From assembly GCF_900447535.1 (NCBI RefSeq), contig NZ_UFXX01000001.1, positions 620,001-684,000 on the forward strand: a stretch of DNA of 64,000 bases. The letters run 5' to 3'. The notes under the pieces were generated by a model, which worked only from the letters and a program-made list of their open reading frames with translations, did not search any database and was not told the DNA's origin. Shown here piece after piece: positions 44,312-53,452 of the stretch. The stretch comes from Dermacoccus nishinomiyaensis (GTDB taxonomy: Bacteria; Actinomycetota; Actinomycetes; Actinomycetales; Dermatophilaceae). The first letter of the stretch is position 1; each line of letters begins with the position of its first letter. Both the position numbers and the translations under genes were made by a program.

Positions 44312-45494
44312 GAGTCCCTGATTGTGGTGAAACACCGGTCGTCGCGCCCCCGGCCTCTTGGACGTGGGCGCAGCCACCGCGTGATCCTTCGAGTCAACCT
44401 CCTACAGAATCCTCGAACGGAGTCATCACGATAACCGCACCTCACATTGTCGACCCTGCCAGCGTGCTGGGCGAAGCCTTGTCCGAAGCAACCCGGACAT
44501 GGTGCGCCACCTACTGCAAACCATGCTCAGCGCTCTGCTGTCCGCCGACGCGGACGCCGTGACCGGCGCCGAGTGGGGCCAACCCAGCCCGACACGCACG
44601 ACCCACCGCAACGGCTACCGCCACCGCGACCTCGACACCCGCCTCGGCACCCTCGACATGGCTGTGCCGAAGCTGCGCTCAGGCGCCTACTTGCCGGACT
44701 GGCTCATGGAACGACGCAAACGAGCCAAGTCCGCACTCATCACGGTCGCCGCTGACTGCTACCTCGCCGGCGTGTCCACGCACCGCAGGGCTCCCCCGCT
44801 GCGCGCGACGCGGGGTTCGTAGCGGGTGATACCCCCAAGCTGGCGAAAAACCCTCGGCACCAACGCGCCGTCGAGTCCCAGGTCAGCCGTATGGGCGCCG
44901 ACCTCGACCCGCTCCACGACGACTTCCGCCACCGCCCCCTCGACGATGCAGGCCCGTTCACGTTCGTCACCGCCAACGCCCTCACGATGAACGCGCGGGA
45001 AGGACGCCGCGTGATCAACACCGTCGTCTCGCTCGCCACCGGCGTCAACAATGACGGCCACCGTGAAGTGCTCGGCCTGCGCGTGGCCACGAGCGAAACC
45101 GGGTCAGCGAGGAACGAGTTCTTCGCCGACCTCGTCGCCCGCGGCCCGAGCAGTGTCCTGCTCATCACCAGCGAGGCCCACCGGTCTGTGCGAAGCGATC
45201 AGCGCGAACCTGCCCGCCGCGAGCTGGCAACGATGCCGCACTCACGACGCCGCGAACTCGTCGGAATCTTCCCCAACCGCGACGCGATCGTGCATCTCGT
45301 CGGCGCCATCCTGGCCGAACAAACCGATGAACGGGCCGAAGGACGACGCTACCTCGGCCTCGACGTCCTCGCCCGCTCACACGCGGCCATCCTCACCGAC
45401 CCGCCCACCGAGCCAGGACACGAACCCATGCCCGCACTCACCGCCTGAACCCACCCCGCGAAGGAACACACCGTTACACCACCGCCAGAGACTT
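44312..45494 (+). mobile_element. Degenerate IS256-family insertion sequence
   Basis: Imperfect terminal inverted repeats (44312-44333 and 45473-45494, 16 of 22 matching) bound about 1.18 kb containing a broken IS256-type transposase. An intact element should be about 1.3-1.45 kb, so an internal deletion is implied. No target-site duplication could be recognised at the borders. It lies between the cytochrome bcc and aa3 operons. Confidence 0.75.
44431..45448 (+). pseudogene. IS256-family transposase, multiply disrupted
   Basis: Family sequence is spread over three frames. ITAPHIVDPASVLGEALSEA starts with ATA at 44431 where ATG is expected. A -1 shift near 44490 leads to MVRHLLQTMLSALLSADAD and ALITVAADCYLAGVSTHR. 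A shift near 44785-44860 gives SQVSRMGADLD and DAGPFTFVTANALTMNAREG. Another near 45175 gives GLCEAISANLPAASWQRCRTH. Then a deletion joins to GIFPNRDAIVHLVGAILAEQTDE and the normal C terminus ending in MPALTA. The deleted part should include the last DDE catalytic residue, so the element cannot move by itself. Confidence 0.82.
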
Positions 45495-45579
45495 GACCGC
45501 CGGGGCGCCCAGGAGCGACGCGCGCGAGCGCGAGCGAGCCGCCGCGATCCCCGCACTCTCGCAAGATCCGCTGCGTGAG

Positions 45580-45621
45580 TTGATCGTGCTTCGCAGTAGT
45601 TTGATCGTGCTTCGCAGTTGC
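45580..45621. repeat. 21-bp direct tandem duplication
   Basis: TTGATCGTGCTTCGCAGT occurs at 45580 and again at 45601, giving two adjacent 21-bp units with 18 identical leading bases. It lies just outside the IS256 remnant and is less GC-rich than its surroundings. Confidence 0.7.
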
Positions 45622-45660
45622 CGACGCGATTCGCAGATGGGCACGTCATTGGCGAAAGGG

Positions 45661-45693
45661 GGACGGAAATCGCAAACGTGGACGAAAATCGCA
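45661..45693. repeat. Short direct repeats, possible end of another IS
   Basis: GGACGGAAATCGCA (45661-45674) and GGACGAAAATCGCA (45680-45693) repeat with a 19-bp period. Multiple roughly 20-bp direct repeats near the ends are typical of IS21-like elements, so this and the 21-bp duplication may be one relic terminus. Confidence 0.45.
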
Positions 45694-45815
45694 GGTACGC
45701 ACGGGCCGCTGTGGGGCGCCCGGGCGGCTTTGCCGGCCCCGCCACTGTCATCACCGCATGCTCGCGTGACGTCGCACAGCCGAACTAGCGAGTCCGCTTC
45801 ATCCCAGACATGCAG

Positions 45816-45850
45816 ATCGCCCCGCCCTTCCAGAGGAAGGGCGGGGCGAT
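45816..45850. terminator. Strong hairpin after ctaF
   Basis: ATCGCCCCGCCCTTCC (45816-45831) and GGAAGGGCGGGGCGAT (45835-45850) form a perfect 16-bp stem with a 3-nt loop. It lies 15 nt beyond the ctaF stop on the minus strand. Confidence 0.8.
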
Positions 45851-45865
45851 CTTTGGTGCGAGTGA

Positions 45866-46267
45866 TCAGATGGCGTGCTCGCCACTGAAGTATTCGAACG
45901 TCCACAGCACGACTGCAACGCAGACAAGCGGAGCGGCGATGAACACGATCCACCAGCCGACAGCCATCCCGAACGCGAGCAGCGCAATCGCAGCGGCGAG
46001 CCACAGCGGCGTCCACGAGTAGGGCGAGAAGAAGCCCTGCTCGCCGGACACTTCGCTGATCTCGCCCTCGGGGCGGTCGCTCGGGCCCGCACCCAGCTTG
46101 CGGTCGGTGACCGCGAAGTAACCGGCGATCATGAGGCCGAAGCCGGTGCTGAGCGCGAGGCCGACGACACCCACTGGCTCGTCCCAGTGGCTGAAGTGAC
46201 CGTAGATGAAGATCAGCGGCAAGTAGAAGAGGCCGAGCACGAGGAAGAGCTTGTATGACGTCTTCAT
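45866..46267 (-). CDS. ctaF: Cytochrome c oxidase subunit 4 (CtaF)
   Basis: 133 residues with four membrane helices ([74 protein letters not shown]). It matches the actinobacterial oxidase subunit CtaF (Rv2199c), a small subunit of the bcc-aa3 supercomplex. The ATG overlaps the ctaD stop (ATGA), so its synthesis is tied to subunit I. Confidence 0.9.
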   Translation of the reverse strand: MKTSYKLFLVLGLFYLPLIFIYGHFSHWDEPVGVVGLALSTGFGLMIAGYFAVTDRKLGAGPSDRPEGEISEVSGEQGFFSPYSWTPLWLAAAIALLAFGMAVGWWIVFIAAPLVCVAVVLWTFEYFSGEHAI

Positions 46268-47988
46268 GCGGTGTGAGCCTTTCCACCCAGCTGGTCAACC
46301 GTGTCCTGCGCCGGCAGGACGGAGAAGACCCCGACCTCCGGGTGGTGCAGGTCGAACGCGGGGCGCTCGGAACGGATGCGCGGGATGCTGTTGAAGTTGT
46401 GACGCGGCGGCGGGCAGGACGTCGCCCACTCGAGCGAGGCCCCGAAGCCCCACGGGTCGTCCTCCGTGACGAGCGGCGCCTTCTTCCACGTGATGTACAC
46501 GTTGTAGAGGAACGGCAGCATCGAGGCACCCAGCAGGAACGAGCCAACGGTCGAGACCTGGTTCAAGGACTGGAACCCGTCCTCCGGGAGGTAGTCGGCG
46601 TAACGACGGGGCATGCCCTCGACACCCAGCACGTGCTGAACGAGGAACGTCAGGTGGAAGCCGACGAACAGCAGCCAGAAATGGATCTTGCCGATCGTCT
46701 CGTTCAGCATGCGGCCGGTGAACTTCGGCCACCAGAAGTAATACCCCGCGAACATCGCGAACACGACGGTGCCGAAGACGACGTAGTGGAAGTGCGCCAC
46801 GACGAAGTAAGAGTCGGACAGGTGCAGGTCGAGCGCCGGGCTGGCGAGGATGACACCCGTCAGACCACCGAAGAGGAAGGTCGCGAGGAAGCCGAGCGCC
46901 CACAGCATCGGAGTCTCGAAGGTGAGCGAGCCACCCCACATGGTGCCGATCCAGTTGAAGAACTTCACGCCGGTCGGGACGGCGATGAGCATCGTCATGA
47001 CGGCGAAGAAGGGCAGGAGCACCTGGCCGGTCGCGTACATGTGGTGAGCCCACACCGAGACCGACAGCGCGCCGATGGCGATCGTCGCGAAGACCAGTGT
47101 CTTGTAACCGAAGATCGGCTTGCGCGAGAAGACCGGCAGGACCTCGGAGATGATGCCGAAGAACGGCAGCGCGATGATGTACACCTCGGGGTGCCCGAAG
47201 AACCAGAACATGTGCTGCCAGAGCATGGCTCCGGCCGTTTCCGAGTCGAACACGTGCGCATTCATCGTGCGGTCGAGGCCGAGGCCGAACAGCGCAGCGG
47301 CGAGGACCGGGAAGACGAGCAGCACGAGGATCGAGGTGATGAGCACTGTCCACGTGAAGATCGACGTGCGGAACATTGTCATGCCGGGAGCGCGCATGCA
47401 GACGATCGTCGTGACGAAGTTGACCGCACCCATGATCGAGGCGAAACCGGTCAGCGCGAGGCCGTAGACCCACAGGTTGCCGCCGAGACCGGGGCTGTAG
47501 GTGGTGCTCGACAGCGGCGCGTACGCGAACCAACCGAACGAGGCCGCACCCTGCGGCGTCAGGAAGCCGGCCACTGCGATGAGGCTGCCGAAGAGGTAGA
47601 GCCAGTAGGCGAACATGTTGAGTCGCGGGAAGGCGACGTCGGGCGCGCCGATCTGCAGCGGCATGAGCGCGTTCGCGAAGCCCGAGAACAGCGGCGTCGC
47701 GAACATCAGGAGCATCACCGTGCCGTGCATGGTGAACAGCTGGTTGAACTGCTCCGGGTTGTCGACGATTTGCAGGCCGGGCGACCACAGCTCGGCACGG
47801 ATGACCAGAGCCATCGCACCACCGAGCAGGAAGAAGATGAACGACGTGATGAAGTACAGGTTGCCGATGACCTTGTGGTCGGTCGTCGTCAACCACTTGA
47901 CGATGGTTCGGCCCGCGTTGAAGTCCTCAGGACGCCGTGCCTCGGGGCGCTGCTGAAGGCCTGCGGCGGGAGTCGTAGCCGTAGCCAT
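46264..47988 (-). CDS. ctaD: Cytochrome c oxidase (aa3) subunit I
   Basis: 574 residues, 12 membrane helices. The haem-copper site is in [14 protein letters not shown] (His cross-linked to Tyr, CuB ligand) and [10 protein letters not shown] (CuB histidines). [12 protein letters not shown] carries the haem a and a3 ligands, and TMHG in [12 protein letters not shown] carries another haem a ligand. The [10 protein letters not shown] start is canonical. It reduces O2 to water and pumps protons. In M. tuberculosis ctaD lies elsewhere; here it is embedded between ctaC and ctaF. The start overlaps the ctaC stop as TAATG. Confidence 0.94.
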   Translation of the reverse strand: MATATTPAAGLQQRPEARRPEDFNAGRTIVKWLTTTDHKVIGNLYFITSFIFFLLGGAMALVIRAELWSPGLQIVDNPEQFNQLFTMHGTVMLLMFATPLFSGFANALMPLQIGAPDVAFPRLNMFAYWLYLFGSLIAVAGFLTPQGAASFGWFAYAPLSSTTYSPGLGGNLWVYGLALTGFASIMGAVNFVTTIVCMRAPGMTMFRTSIFTWTVLITSILVLLVFPVLAAALFGLGLDRTMNAHVFDSETAGAMLWQHMFWFFGHPEVYIIALPFFGIISEVLPVFSRKPIFGYKTLVFATIAIGALSVSVWAHHMYATGQVLLPFFAVMTMLIAVPTGVKFFNWIGTMWGGSLTFETPMLWALGFLATFLFGGLTGVILASPALDLHLSDSYFVVAHFHYVVFGTVVFAMFAGYYFWWPKFTGRMLNETIGKIHFWLLFVGFHLTFLVQHVLGVEGMPRRYADYLPEDGFQSLNQVSTVGSFLLGASMLPFLYNVYITWKKAPLVTEDDPWGFGASLEWATSCPPPRHNFNSIPRIRSERPAFDLHHPEVGVFSVLPAQDTVDQLGGKAHTA

Positions 47989-48926
47989 TACTTACCCTCC
48001 TTGACGATGTCCGGCGCGCCGACACCCTCGGGCAGGTACTGCTGGTCCTGCGGGGCGACGCTGGAACGGTTGAGGGAGTTCGACAGGAAGCCGGACTTGC
48101 CCTGCTTGCGCAGGTCGTCCATGTGCTTGTCGTACTCCGCCTGCGAGACGACCTTCACGTTGAAGAGCATCTGAGAGTGGTACGCACCGCACAGCTCGGC
48201 GCACTTGCCCTTGAAGGTGCCCTCTTGCGTCGTGTCGACGGCGAACTTGTTCACCTTGCTCGGGATCATGTCGAGCTTCTGCAGGAACTGCGGCACCCAG
48301 AACGTGTGGATGACGTCGCGCGTCGTCAGCACGAACTCGACGCGCTTGTTCACGGGCAGGTACAGCGTCGGCAGTCCGGCCTCGGCGCCCGGCTTGCCGG
48401 CCTTCATGTCACCCATGACGCCGGTGTCGTAGGTCTTGGCGTCGACGTAGTTGAAGTCCCAACTCCACTGCTTGCCGACGACGTTGATCGTCACGTCGGG
48501 CTTCGGCTTGGTGTCGAGCAGCTTGTTCTCCAGCCCGACCGTCTTGCCGAACAGCACGGCGACCATGAAGATCGGCACGACCGTGTAGAGGATCTCCATC
48601 GGCACGTTGTACTGCATCTGCGCCGGGAAGCCCGTGTCGCTCTTGCGACGGCGGTAGCGCAGGATGCACCAGAGCATGAGGCCCCAGACGAGCACGCCGA
48701 CGGCGAGCGCCCAGTACCAGGTGTCCACCCAGAAATCGATCACATGGTGGGAGTTCTCGGTGACGCCCTCGGGCAGCCAGCCGCGGCTGACCTCTCCGGA
48801 GCACGCGGTCAGCGGCAGTACCGCTCCACCGACACCGACAGCAGCAATTCGACGACGCCACGAGGGGCTCGTCTTCCGTAAGGGCCGACGCACAGCGTCC
48901 ACCTTCCTCAGATCCATACCAGGCAC
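47988..48926 (-). CDS. ctaC: Cytochrome c oxidase (aa3) subunit II
   Basis: About 312 residues. A basic N terminus leads to a lipoprotein-type signal ([12 protein letters not shown]), so the mature protein may be anchored through Cys. Two membrane helices follow ([20 protein letters not shown] and [17 protein letters not shown]), then the CuA cupredoxin domain with DVIHTFWVP (His) and [12 protein letters not shown] (two Cys, His, Met). CuA accepts electrons from QcrC. GTG 48926 sits 6 nt after a TAAGGT hexamer; ATG 48917 is the alternative. First gene of ctaC-ctaD-ctaF. Confidence 0.9.
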   Translation of the reverse strand: MPGMDLRKVDAVRRPLRKTSPSWRRRIAAVGVGGAVLPLTACSGEVSRGWLPEGVTENSHHVIDFWVDTWYWALAVGVLVWGLMLWCILRYRRRKSDTGFPAQMQYNVPMEILYTVVPIFMVAVLFGKTVGLENKLLDTKPKPDVTINVVGKQWSWDFNYVDAKTYDTGVMGDMKAGKPGAEAGLPTLYLPVNKRVEFVLTTRDVIHTFWVPQFLQKLDMIPSKVNKFAVDTTQEGTFKGKCAELCGAYHSQMLFNVKVVSQAEYDKHMDDLRKQGKSGFLSNSLNRSSVAPQDQQYLPEGVGAPDIVKEGK

Positions 48927-48932
48927 ATTCAA

Positions 48933-48938
48933 ACCTTA
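48933..48938 (-). promoter_or_regulatory. -10 hexamer TAAGGT, leaderless start of ctaCDF
   Basis: On the minus strand it ends 6 nt before GTG 48926. Confidence 0.5.
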
Positions 48939-48983
48939 TCCCAGGCTCAGACTTCGCCAAGGGTCGGGGGGTATCTCCTGGCT

Positions 48984-49685
48984 CTAACGATTGCCTAACG
49001 GCACCCGCGCGCCCGGCACCAGACCGGTGATCGGCGGCGAGGTGACGAGGTGCGCGACGGCGTCGCGGTACGCCGGACGCTCCATGGTGGTGATGCCCAG
49101 GCTCGCGAGGTGGTCCGTGCGCCACTGCACGTCGATCAGACGCGGCCCGGGCTCGGCGAACACGACCTCGCTCAGCGCCCACAGCGCCACCTTCGATGCG
49201 TCAGTCGCGACGTGGAACTTCGACTCGCCGGCGAACAACCCACCGAGCGCGAGCCCATAGAGGCCGCCGACGAGTTCGCCGTCCTGTCTCACCTCGATCG
49301 AGTGCGCCACCCCGAGGCGGTGGAGTGCGCCGTAGGCCGAGGCGACGGCGGGGGTGATCCACGCGCCGTCACGGCTCGGGTCGGCGCAGGCGGCGACAAC
49401 GTCGTCGAACGCGGTGTCGATGCTCACCTCCATCGTCCGGCCCGAGCGACGCAGGCTGCGGGAGACGTGGAAGTCACCGCGACGCAGGACGCCGCGCTCC
49501 AGCGGCGACCACCAGCCGAGCGGTTCGCCGCCGCCCTCCCCCAGACCCATCGGGAAGACGCCCTGGGAGTACGCCCCGACGATCGTCGCCGGTTCGAGGT
49601 CGGCGCCGAGGGCGACGAGGTCGTCATCGGCGTCGAAGTCGGCGTCGGCGAAGTTCCACCGGCACTCGAGCTCGAGCGGGTTCAC
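48984..49685 (-). CDS. aat: Leucyl/phenylalanyl-tRNA--protein transferase
   Basis: 233 residues. It adds Leu or Phe from tRNA to N-terminal Arg or Lys of proteins, marking them for ClpS/ClpAP-type degradation. Family blocks are VALGADLEPATIVGAYSQGVFPMG, WWSPLERGVL, YGALHRLGVAHSIEVRQDGELVGGLYGLALGGLFAGESKFH and LIDVQWRTDHLASLG. The GTG start overlaps the PfkB kinase stop (GTGA). This pairing with a nucleoside or sugar kinase has no obvious functional logic. Confidence 0.92.
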   Translation of the reverse strand: MNPLELECRWNFADADFDADDDLVALGADLEPATIVGAYSQGVFPMGLGEGGGEPLGWWSPLERGVLRRGDFHVSRSLRRSGRTMEVSIDTAFDDVVAACADPSRDGAWITPAVASAYGALHRLGVAHSIEVRQDGELVGGLYGLALGGLFAGESKFHVATDASKVALWALSEVVFAEPGPRLIDVQWRTDHLASLGITTMERPAYRDAVAHLVTSPPITGLVPGARVPLGNR

Positions 49686-50668
49686 GACCGCCGATCACGC
49701 AGGCGCGCCGCCACCTCGCCTGCCGCGGCGTCACCGTAAGCCGCGCGGAAGCGGTCGAGGAAGGCGGGCGCCTTCAGCACGTACTCCTGGGTGCCGACGG
49801 TCTCGATGACGTGAGCGGCGAGCACCGAACCCAGCTGGGCGCAGCGCTCCAGCTCGAGCTGCCACGACAACCCGGCCAGGAATCCAGCGCGGAAGGCGTC
49901 GCCGACGCCCGTCGGGTCGACCGCCTGCGCGATCTGGGCGACGGGCACGTCGATCGTCGGCTCACCGCGGCGGTGGATGCTCGCGCCGTCCTTGCCGCGG
50001 GTGATGACACGTACCCCGACGCGGTCGAGGATCTCGTCGGCGCTCCAGCCCGTCTTCTGCTCCGTGAGGTGCGATTCGTACTCGTTGGTGAACAGGTACT
50101 GCGCGCCGTCGATGATGTCGCGGATGAACGCGCCGTCGCCGAAGGCCAGCTGCTGGGAGGGGTCCGCGACGAACGGGATGCCCCGACGCCGGCACTCCTG
50201 CGTGTTGCGACGCATGCCCTCCGGGTCGTGCGCGCCGATGAGGACGAGGTCAAAACCCCCGTGGCGCTCGGCGATCGGGCCGAGTTCGACCTCGCGCCCC
50301 TCCGACATCGCACCCGGGTAGAACGACGCCATCTGCGCCATGTCGTTGTCGGTCGTGCAGACGAAACGCGCGGTGTGCTGCGTCTGCGAGATGCGCACCT
50401 CAGAGGTGTCGACGCCATGACGCTCCAACCAGGAGCCGTAGTCGGCGAAATCGGCGCCCACGCACCCGATGAGGATCGGGCGCAGGCCGAGGTTGCCGAG
50501 GCCGAACGCGATGTTGCCCGCCACGCCTCCGCGGCGGATCTGCAGGTCGTTCACGAGGAACGAGACCGAGATCTTGTCGAGCTGCTCGACGACGAGCGAA
50601 TCGGCGAAACGCCCGTCGAACGTCATGAGATGGTCGGTTGCGATGGAACCCGTCACTGCGATCTTCAC
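49682..50668 (-). CDS. PfkB-family carbohydrate/adenosine kinase (Rv2202c type)
   Basis: 328 residues. The N-terminal MKIAVTGSIATDHLMTFDGRF and GGVAGNIAFGLGNLG are the substrate-binding motif region of ribokinase-like enzymes. DPTGVGDAFRAGFLAG carries the catalytic Asp and anion hole. The mycobacterial counterpart at this position, Rv2202c, is adenosine kinase with an unusual PfkB-like structure, so nucleoside salvage is the best guess. GTG 50668 follows TAGGTT by 6 nt. It is coupled to aat. Confidence 0.87.
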   Translation of the reverse strand: MKIAVTGSIATDHLMTFDGRFADSLVVEQLDKISVSFLVNDLQIRRGGVAGNIAFGLGNLGLRPILIGCVGADFADYGSWLERHGVDTSEVRISQTQHTARFVCTTDNDMAQMASFYPGAMSEGREVELGPIAERHGGFDLVLIGAHDPEGMRRNTQECRRRGIPFVADPSQQLAFGDGAFIRDIIDGAQYLFTNEYESHLTEQKTGWSADEILDRVGVRVITRGKDGASIHRRGEPTIDVPVAQIAQAVDPTGVGDAFRAGFLAGLSWQLELERCAQLGSVLAAHVIETVGTQEYVLKAPAFLDRFRAAYGDAAAGEVAARLRDRRS

Positions 50669-50674
50669 CGCATC

Positions 50675-50680
50675 AACCTA
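50675..50680 (-). promoter_or_regulatory. -10 hexamer TAGGTT, leaderless start
   Basis: On the minus strand it ends 6 nt before GTG 50668 of the PfkB-type gene. Confidence 0.5.
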
Positions 50681-50694
50681 CCGTGAAACGCGTT

Positions 50695-50729
50695 CGGCGC
50701 CCACGCTGCCATCGCAGCAGTGGGCGCCG
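50695..50729. terminator. Hairpin after the iron-sulfur insertion gene
   Basis: CGGCGCCCACGCTGC (50695-50709) pairs with GCAGCAGTGGGCGCCG (50714-50729) with one bulged base. It starts 17 nt beyond the erpA stop on the minus strand. Confidence 0.65.
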
Positions 50730-50746
50730 AGGCGGAGCCGATCGGA

Positions 50747-51109
50747 TCAGCTGAAGCTGTCACCGCACGCGCAGGAGCTGCCCGCGTTCGGGTTATCGAT
50801 CGTGAAGCCCTGCTTCTCGATCGTGTCGGCGAAGTCGATGGAGGCGCCGTCGAGGTACGGCGCGCTCATGCGGTCGACCACGACCTCGACGCCACCGAAG
50901 TCGCGCACGAGGTCACCGTCGAGGGTGCGCTCGTCGAAGTAGAGCTGGTAGATGAGGCCCGAGCAGCCGCCCGGCTGCACGCCGACGCGCAGGCGAAGGT
51001 CGTCACGGCCCTCCTGCTCGAGCAGGCTCTTCACCTTGGCTGCGGCGACGTCCGTCAGAATGACGCCGTGGGTGGCCGTCTCGGCCTGGGTGTTCGTCTC
51101 CACCGTCAT
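50747..51109 (-). CDS. erpA: Iron-sulfur cluster insertion protein (HesB/IscA/ErpA family)
   Basis: 120 residues from ATG 51109. GVILTDVAAAKVKSLLEQEG opens the A-type carrier fold, and the three cluster-binding cysteines are in QPGGCSGLIYQL and SSCACGDSFS. It delivers [4Fe-4S] or [2Fe-2S] clusters to apoproteins. It is the positional counterpart of Rv2204c. Likely clients encoded in this window are LipA and the Rieske subunit, but that is inference. Confidence 0.9.
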   Translation of the reverse strand: MTVETNTQAETATHGVILTDVAAAKVKSLLEQEGRDDLRLRVGVQPGGCSGLIYQLYFDERTLDGDLVRDFGGVEVVVDRMSAPYLDGASIDFADTIEKQGFTIDNPNAGSSCACGDSFS

Positions 51110-51203
51110 CGTGGATCGATCCTCTCTCACGTCTTCGGTCCTGGTGGTCTCCAGGCCGTTCTTCGTGCAACACCGCGGCGGCCCGCCGTGTTCCCGCCCC
51201 ACC

Positions 51204-51887
51204 TTACGCGCCGCCGAGGCGCGCCAGTGACGAGCGGACCGGCTCGAGCACTCCGACGACGGCGGCAGCCGCCGTCAGGCACGCGATGGCGGCGAGCAAG
51301 AACACGAACCGCCAGACGAACGCAGGGACGTGACCGACGCGCGCGAGCTCCATCGCGTCGTCACGCCCGACGTGGGGGCGTAACAGCTCGAGCGCGGAGC
51401 GCAGCCCGCCGACGAGCAGGAACCACGACGCGCTCGCCACGACGACGTTCGTGACGGGATCGGAGGCCCAACGTAGCGTCGCGACGAGCAACGCCCCGAC
51501 GCACGCGATGACGACGACGCCGAACGCGTTGCGCAGGAGCAGTGCCATGAGTGCGACGACAACGGCGCCGGCGACGAGCCAGATCCGCGCCTGGTCTGCG
51601 CGCAGGGCGACCAGACCCCCGAGCCCGACGATCCCGGGCGCCGGGTACCCGGCCAGGAGGGTCAGCACGACGCCGAGCCCACCCTGTCGGCCGACGCTTA
51701 CCGCCTCACCTGACGAATCACGGTTGAGCCGCACCGAGCGGACGCTGCGCCCCGCGAGAAGAGCGACGAGGGTGTGCCCCGCCTCGTGGACCGCGGTCAC
51801 GGCATGACGCAACGGGCCGAACAACCAGCCTGCCAGCGCGCACACGGCACCGACGACGGCGCTCAGCAGCATGAGGTCGTCATTCAT
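51204..51887 (-). CDS. M50-like membrane metallopeptidase (HEAGH)
   Basis: 227 residues, five to six membrane segments. AVHEAGHTLVALLAG holds the HExxH zinc motif inside a membrane helix, as in M50B-type intramembrane or membrane-embedded peptidases. The usual second motif (NxxPxxPLDGG) is not seen; GYPAPGIVGLGGLVAL may be its equivalent in this compact subfamily. The substrate is unknown. It has a neutral intergenic region on each side. Confidence 0.78.
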   Translation of the reverse strand: MNDDLMLLSAVVGAVCALAGWLFGPLRHAVTAVHEAGHTLVALLAGRSVRSVRLNRDSSGEAVSVGRQGGLGVVLTLLAGYPAPGIVGLGGLVALRADQARIWLVAGAVVVALMALLLRNAFGVVVIACVGALLVATLRWASDPVTNVVVASASWFLLVGGLRSALELLRPHVGRDDAMELARVGHVPAFVWRFVFLLAAIACLTAAAAVVGVLEPVRSSLARLGGA

Positions 51888-52012
51888 GTCCCGACATCGC
51901 CCCCTCGGGATGGATGAGGCTCTTGACCCCGGCCTTCACCACAGGCACCCGACAGCGGGTGAGGCCACGCGCCATCACGCAGGCCTCACCCGTCGTCGTC
52001 GAGCGCCCGGTG

Positions 52013-53380
52013 TCACGCGCCGTCCGAGGCCTTCGCGACGCGCTGCAGGAGAACCGCCTCGGCGAGGCAGACCTTCGCGAACTCGCCGAGGTGCAGCGAT
52101 TCGTTCGCGCCGTGCGCGCGGGTGTCGGGGTCTTCGACACCGGTGACGAGCAGCGCAGCGTTGGGCATCATCTCCGCGAACAAGGAGACGAACGGGATCG
52201 AGCCGCCGATGCCGACGTCGACGGGGTCGCTGCCCCAGGCGTCACGGAAGGCGGCGCGGGCCTCGTCGTAGAGCGGGCCGGTGGCGTCGGCGTCGAAACC
52301 GGAACCGATCTCCTCGAGCTCCACCTCCACCTGCGCACCCCACGGTGCGTGGGAGCGCAGGTGCTCGGCGAGCGCCTCGTAGGCGGCCTGCGGGTCCTGC
52401 CCGGGGGCGACGCGCAGCGACAGCTTGGCTCGCGAACTCGCCGCGAGCGTGTTGCTCGCGACGTCGACGCCCGTCGCGTCGAGCCCGATGACGGTGATGC
52501 TCGGCCCACGCCACAACCGCGCGGTCAGCGGGCCCGTGCCGATGAGCTGCGTGCCCTCGAGCATGCCGGCGTCGCGGCGCAGCTCCTCGGGCGTGTAGTC
52601 GATGTCGACGTTCTCGTCGGAGTCCAGCCCGGCGACGGCGACGCTGCCCGCGTCGTCATGAAGCGTTGCGAGCAGGCGGCACAGCGTCGTCAGCGAGTCG
52701 GGGACGGCGCCCCCGAACATGCCCGAGTGCACCGAGTGCGCCAGGGTGCGGACGGTGACGACGGCGCGGACGGTGCCGCGCAGGGTCGTCGTCAGCGCCG
52801 GCGTGCCGACGGCCCAGTTCGCTGAGTCGGCGAGCACGAGGACGTCGGACGTCAGCTCGTCCGCGTACGTGCGCAGCAGTGCGGGCAGGGAGTCGGAGGC
52901 GATCTCCTCCTCCCCCTCGATGAAGAGGGTGACGGTGCAGGGCAGGTCGTCGCCCCAGGCGCGGATCGCGGCGATGTGCGCCATGACACCGGCCTTGTCG
53001 TCGGCCGCGCCGCGGCCGTAGAGGCGACCGTCGCGCTCGGTCGGTTCGAACGGCGGGCTCTGCCAGTCGGCGTCGTCACCGGGGGGCTGGACGTCGTGGT
53101 GGGCGTACATGAGGACACGCGGCGACCCTGCGGGTCCTTCCTTGTGCGCGATGACGGCCGGGCGGCCGCCCTCGGAGACGACCTTGACGTCCATCCCCTC
53201 GGCCTCGAGCAGCTTCGCGACGGCGCGCGCGGAGTCGTCGACGTGCTGTTGGTCGAACGATCCGAGGGAGACGCTGGGGATGCGCGTGAGGGCCTTGAGG
53301 TCCTCGACGACGCCGGGCATGAGGGTGGCGATGCGCTGGCGGAGATCCTCCGGGGCGCCCGCGTTCACGGTGGCAGTCAC
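52013..53380 (-). CDS. M20 family metallodipeptidase
   Basis: 455 residues. Zinc ligands lie in YAHHDVQPPGD (His, Asp), YGRGAADDKAGVMAHIAAIRAW (bridging Asp) and IEGEEEIASDSLP (general base and ligand Glu). The C-terminal HGANESLHLGEFAK gives the last His. There is an inserted dimerisation domain (about 190-360) as in carnosinase/DapE-like dipeptidases. It probably cleaves peptides in the cytoplasm, as no signal is present. GTG 53380 follows TACCGT by 7 nt; GTG 53389 is possible. Confidence 0.9.
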   Translation of the reverse strand: MTATVNAGAPEDLRQRIATLMPGVVEDLKALTRIPSVSLGSFDQQHVDDSARAVAKLLEAEGMDVKVVSEGGRPAVIAHKEGPAGSPRVLMYAHHDVQPPGDDADWQSPPFEPTERDGRLYGRGAADDKAGVMAHIAAIRAWGDDLPCTVTLFIEGEEEIASDSLPALLRTYADELTSDVLVLADSANWAVGTPALTTTLRGTVRAVVTVRTLAHSVHSGMFGGAVPDSLTTLCRLLATLHDDAGSVAVAGLDSDENVDIDYTPEELRRDAGMLEGTQLIGTGPLTARLWRGPSITVIGLDATGVDVASNTLAASSRAKLSLRVAPGQDPQAAYEALAEHLRSHAPWGAQVEVELEEIGSGFDADATGPLYDEARAAFRDAWGSDPVDVGIGGSIPFVSLFAEMMPNAALLVTGVEDPDTRAHGANESLHLGEFAKVCLAEAVLLQRVAKASDGA

Positions 53381-53387
53381 AGCCGCC

Positions 53388-53393
53388 ACGGTA
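53388..53393 (-). promoter_or_regulatory. -10 hexamer TACCGT, leaderless start
   Basis: On the minus strand it ends 7 nt before GTG 53380. Confidence 0.4.
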
Positions 53394-53439
53394 TCCCCCG
53401 CGCGCCCGTGTCGGGGATGGGAGGCGCGCGGGCGTGACG

Positions 53440-53445
53440 TAAAGT
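53440..53445 (+). promoter_or_regulatory. -10 hexamer TAAAGT, leaderless start
   Basis: Ends 7 nt before GTG 53453 of the DUF3043 gene. Confidence 0.5.
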
Positions 53446-53452
53446 GGCGCGG

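Noticed and set aside
44300-45510. Target-site duplication flanking the IS256 remnant
   Set aside because: Flanking 8-9 bp do not match; the borders may be eroded.
46255-48174. 639-codon plus-strand frame opposite ctaD
   Set aside because: Asp/Glu/Arg-rich shadow of a highly conserved oxidase gene.
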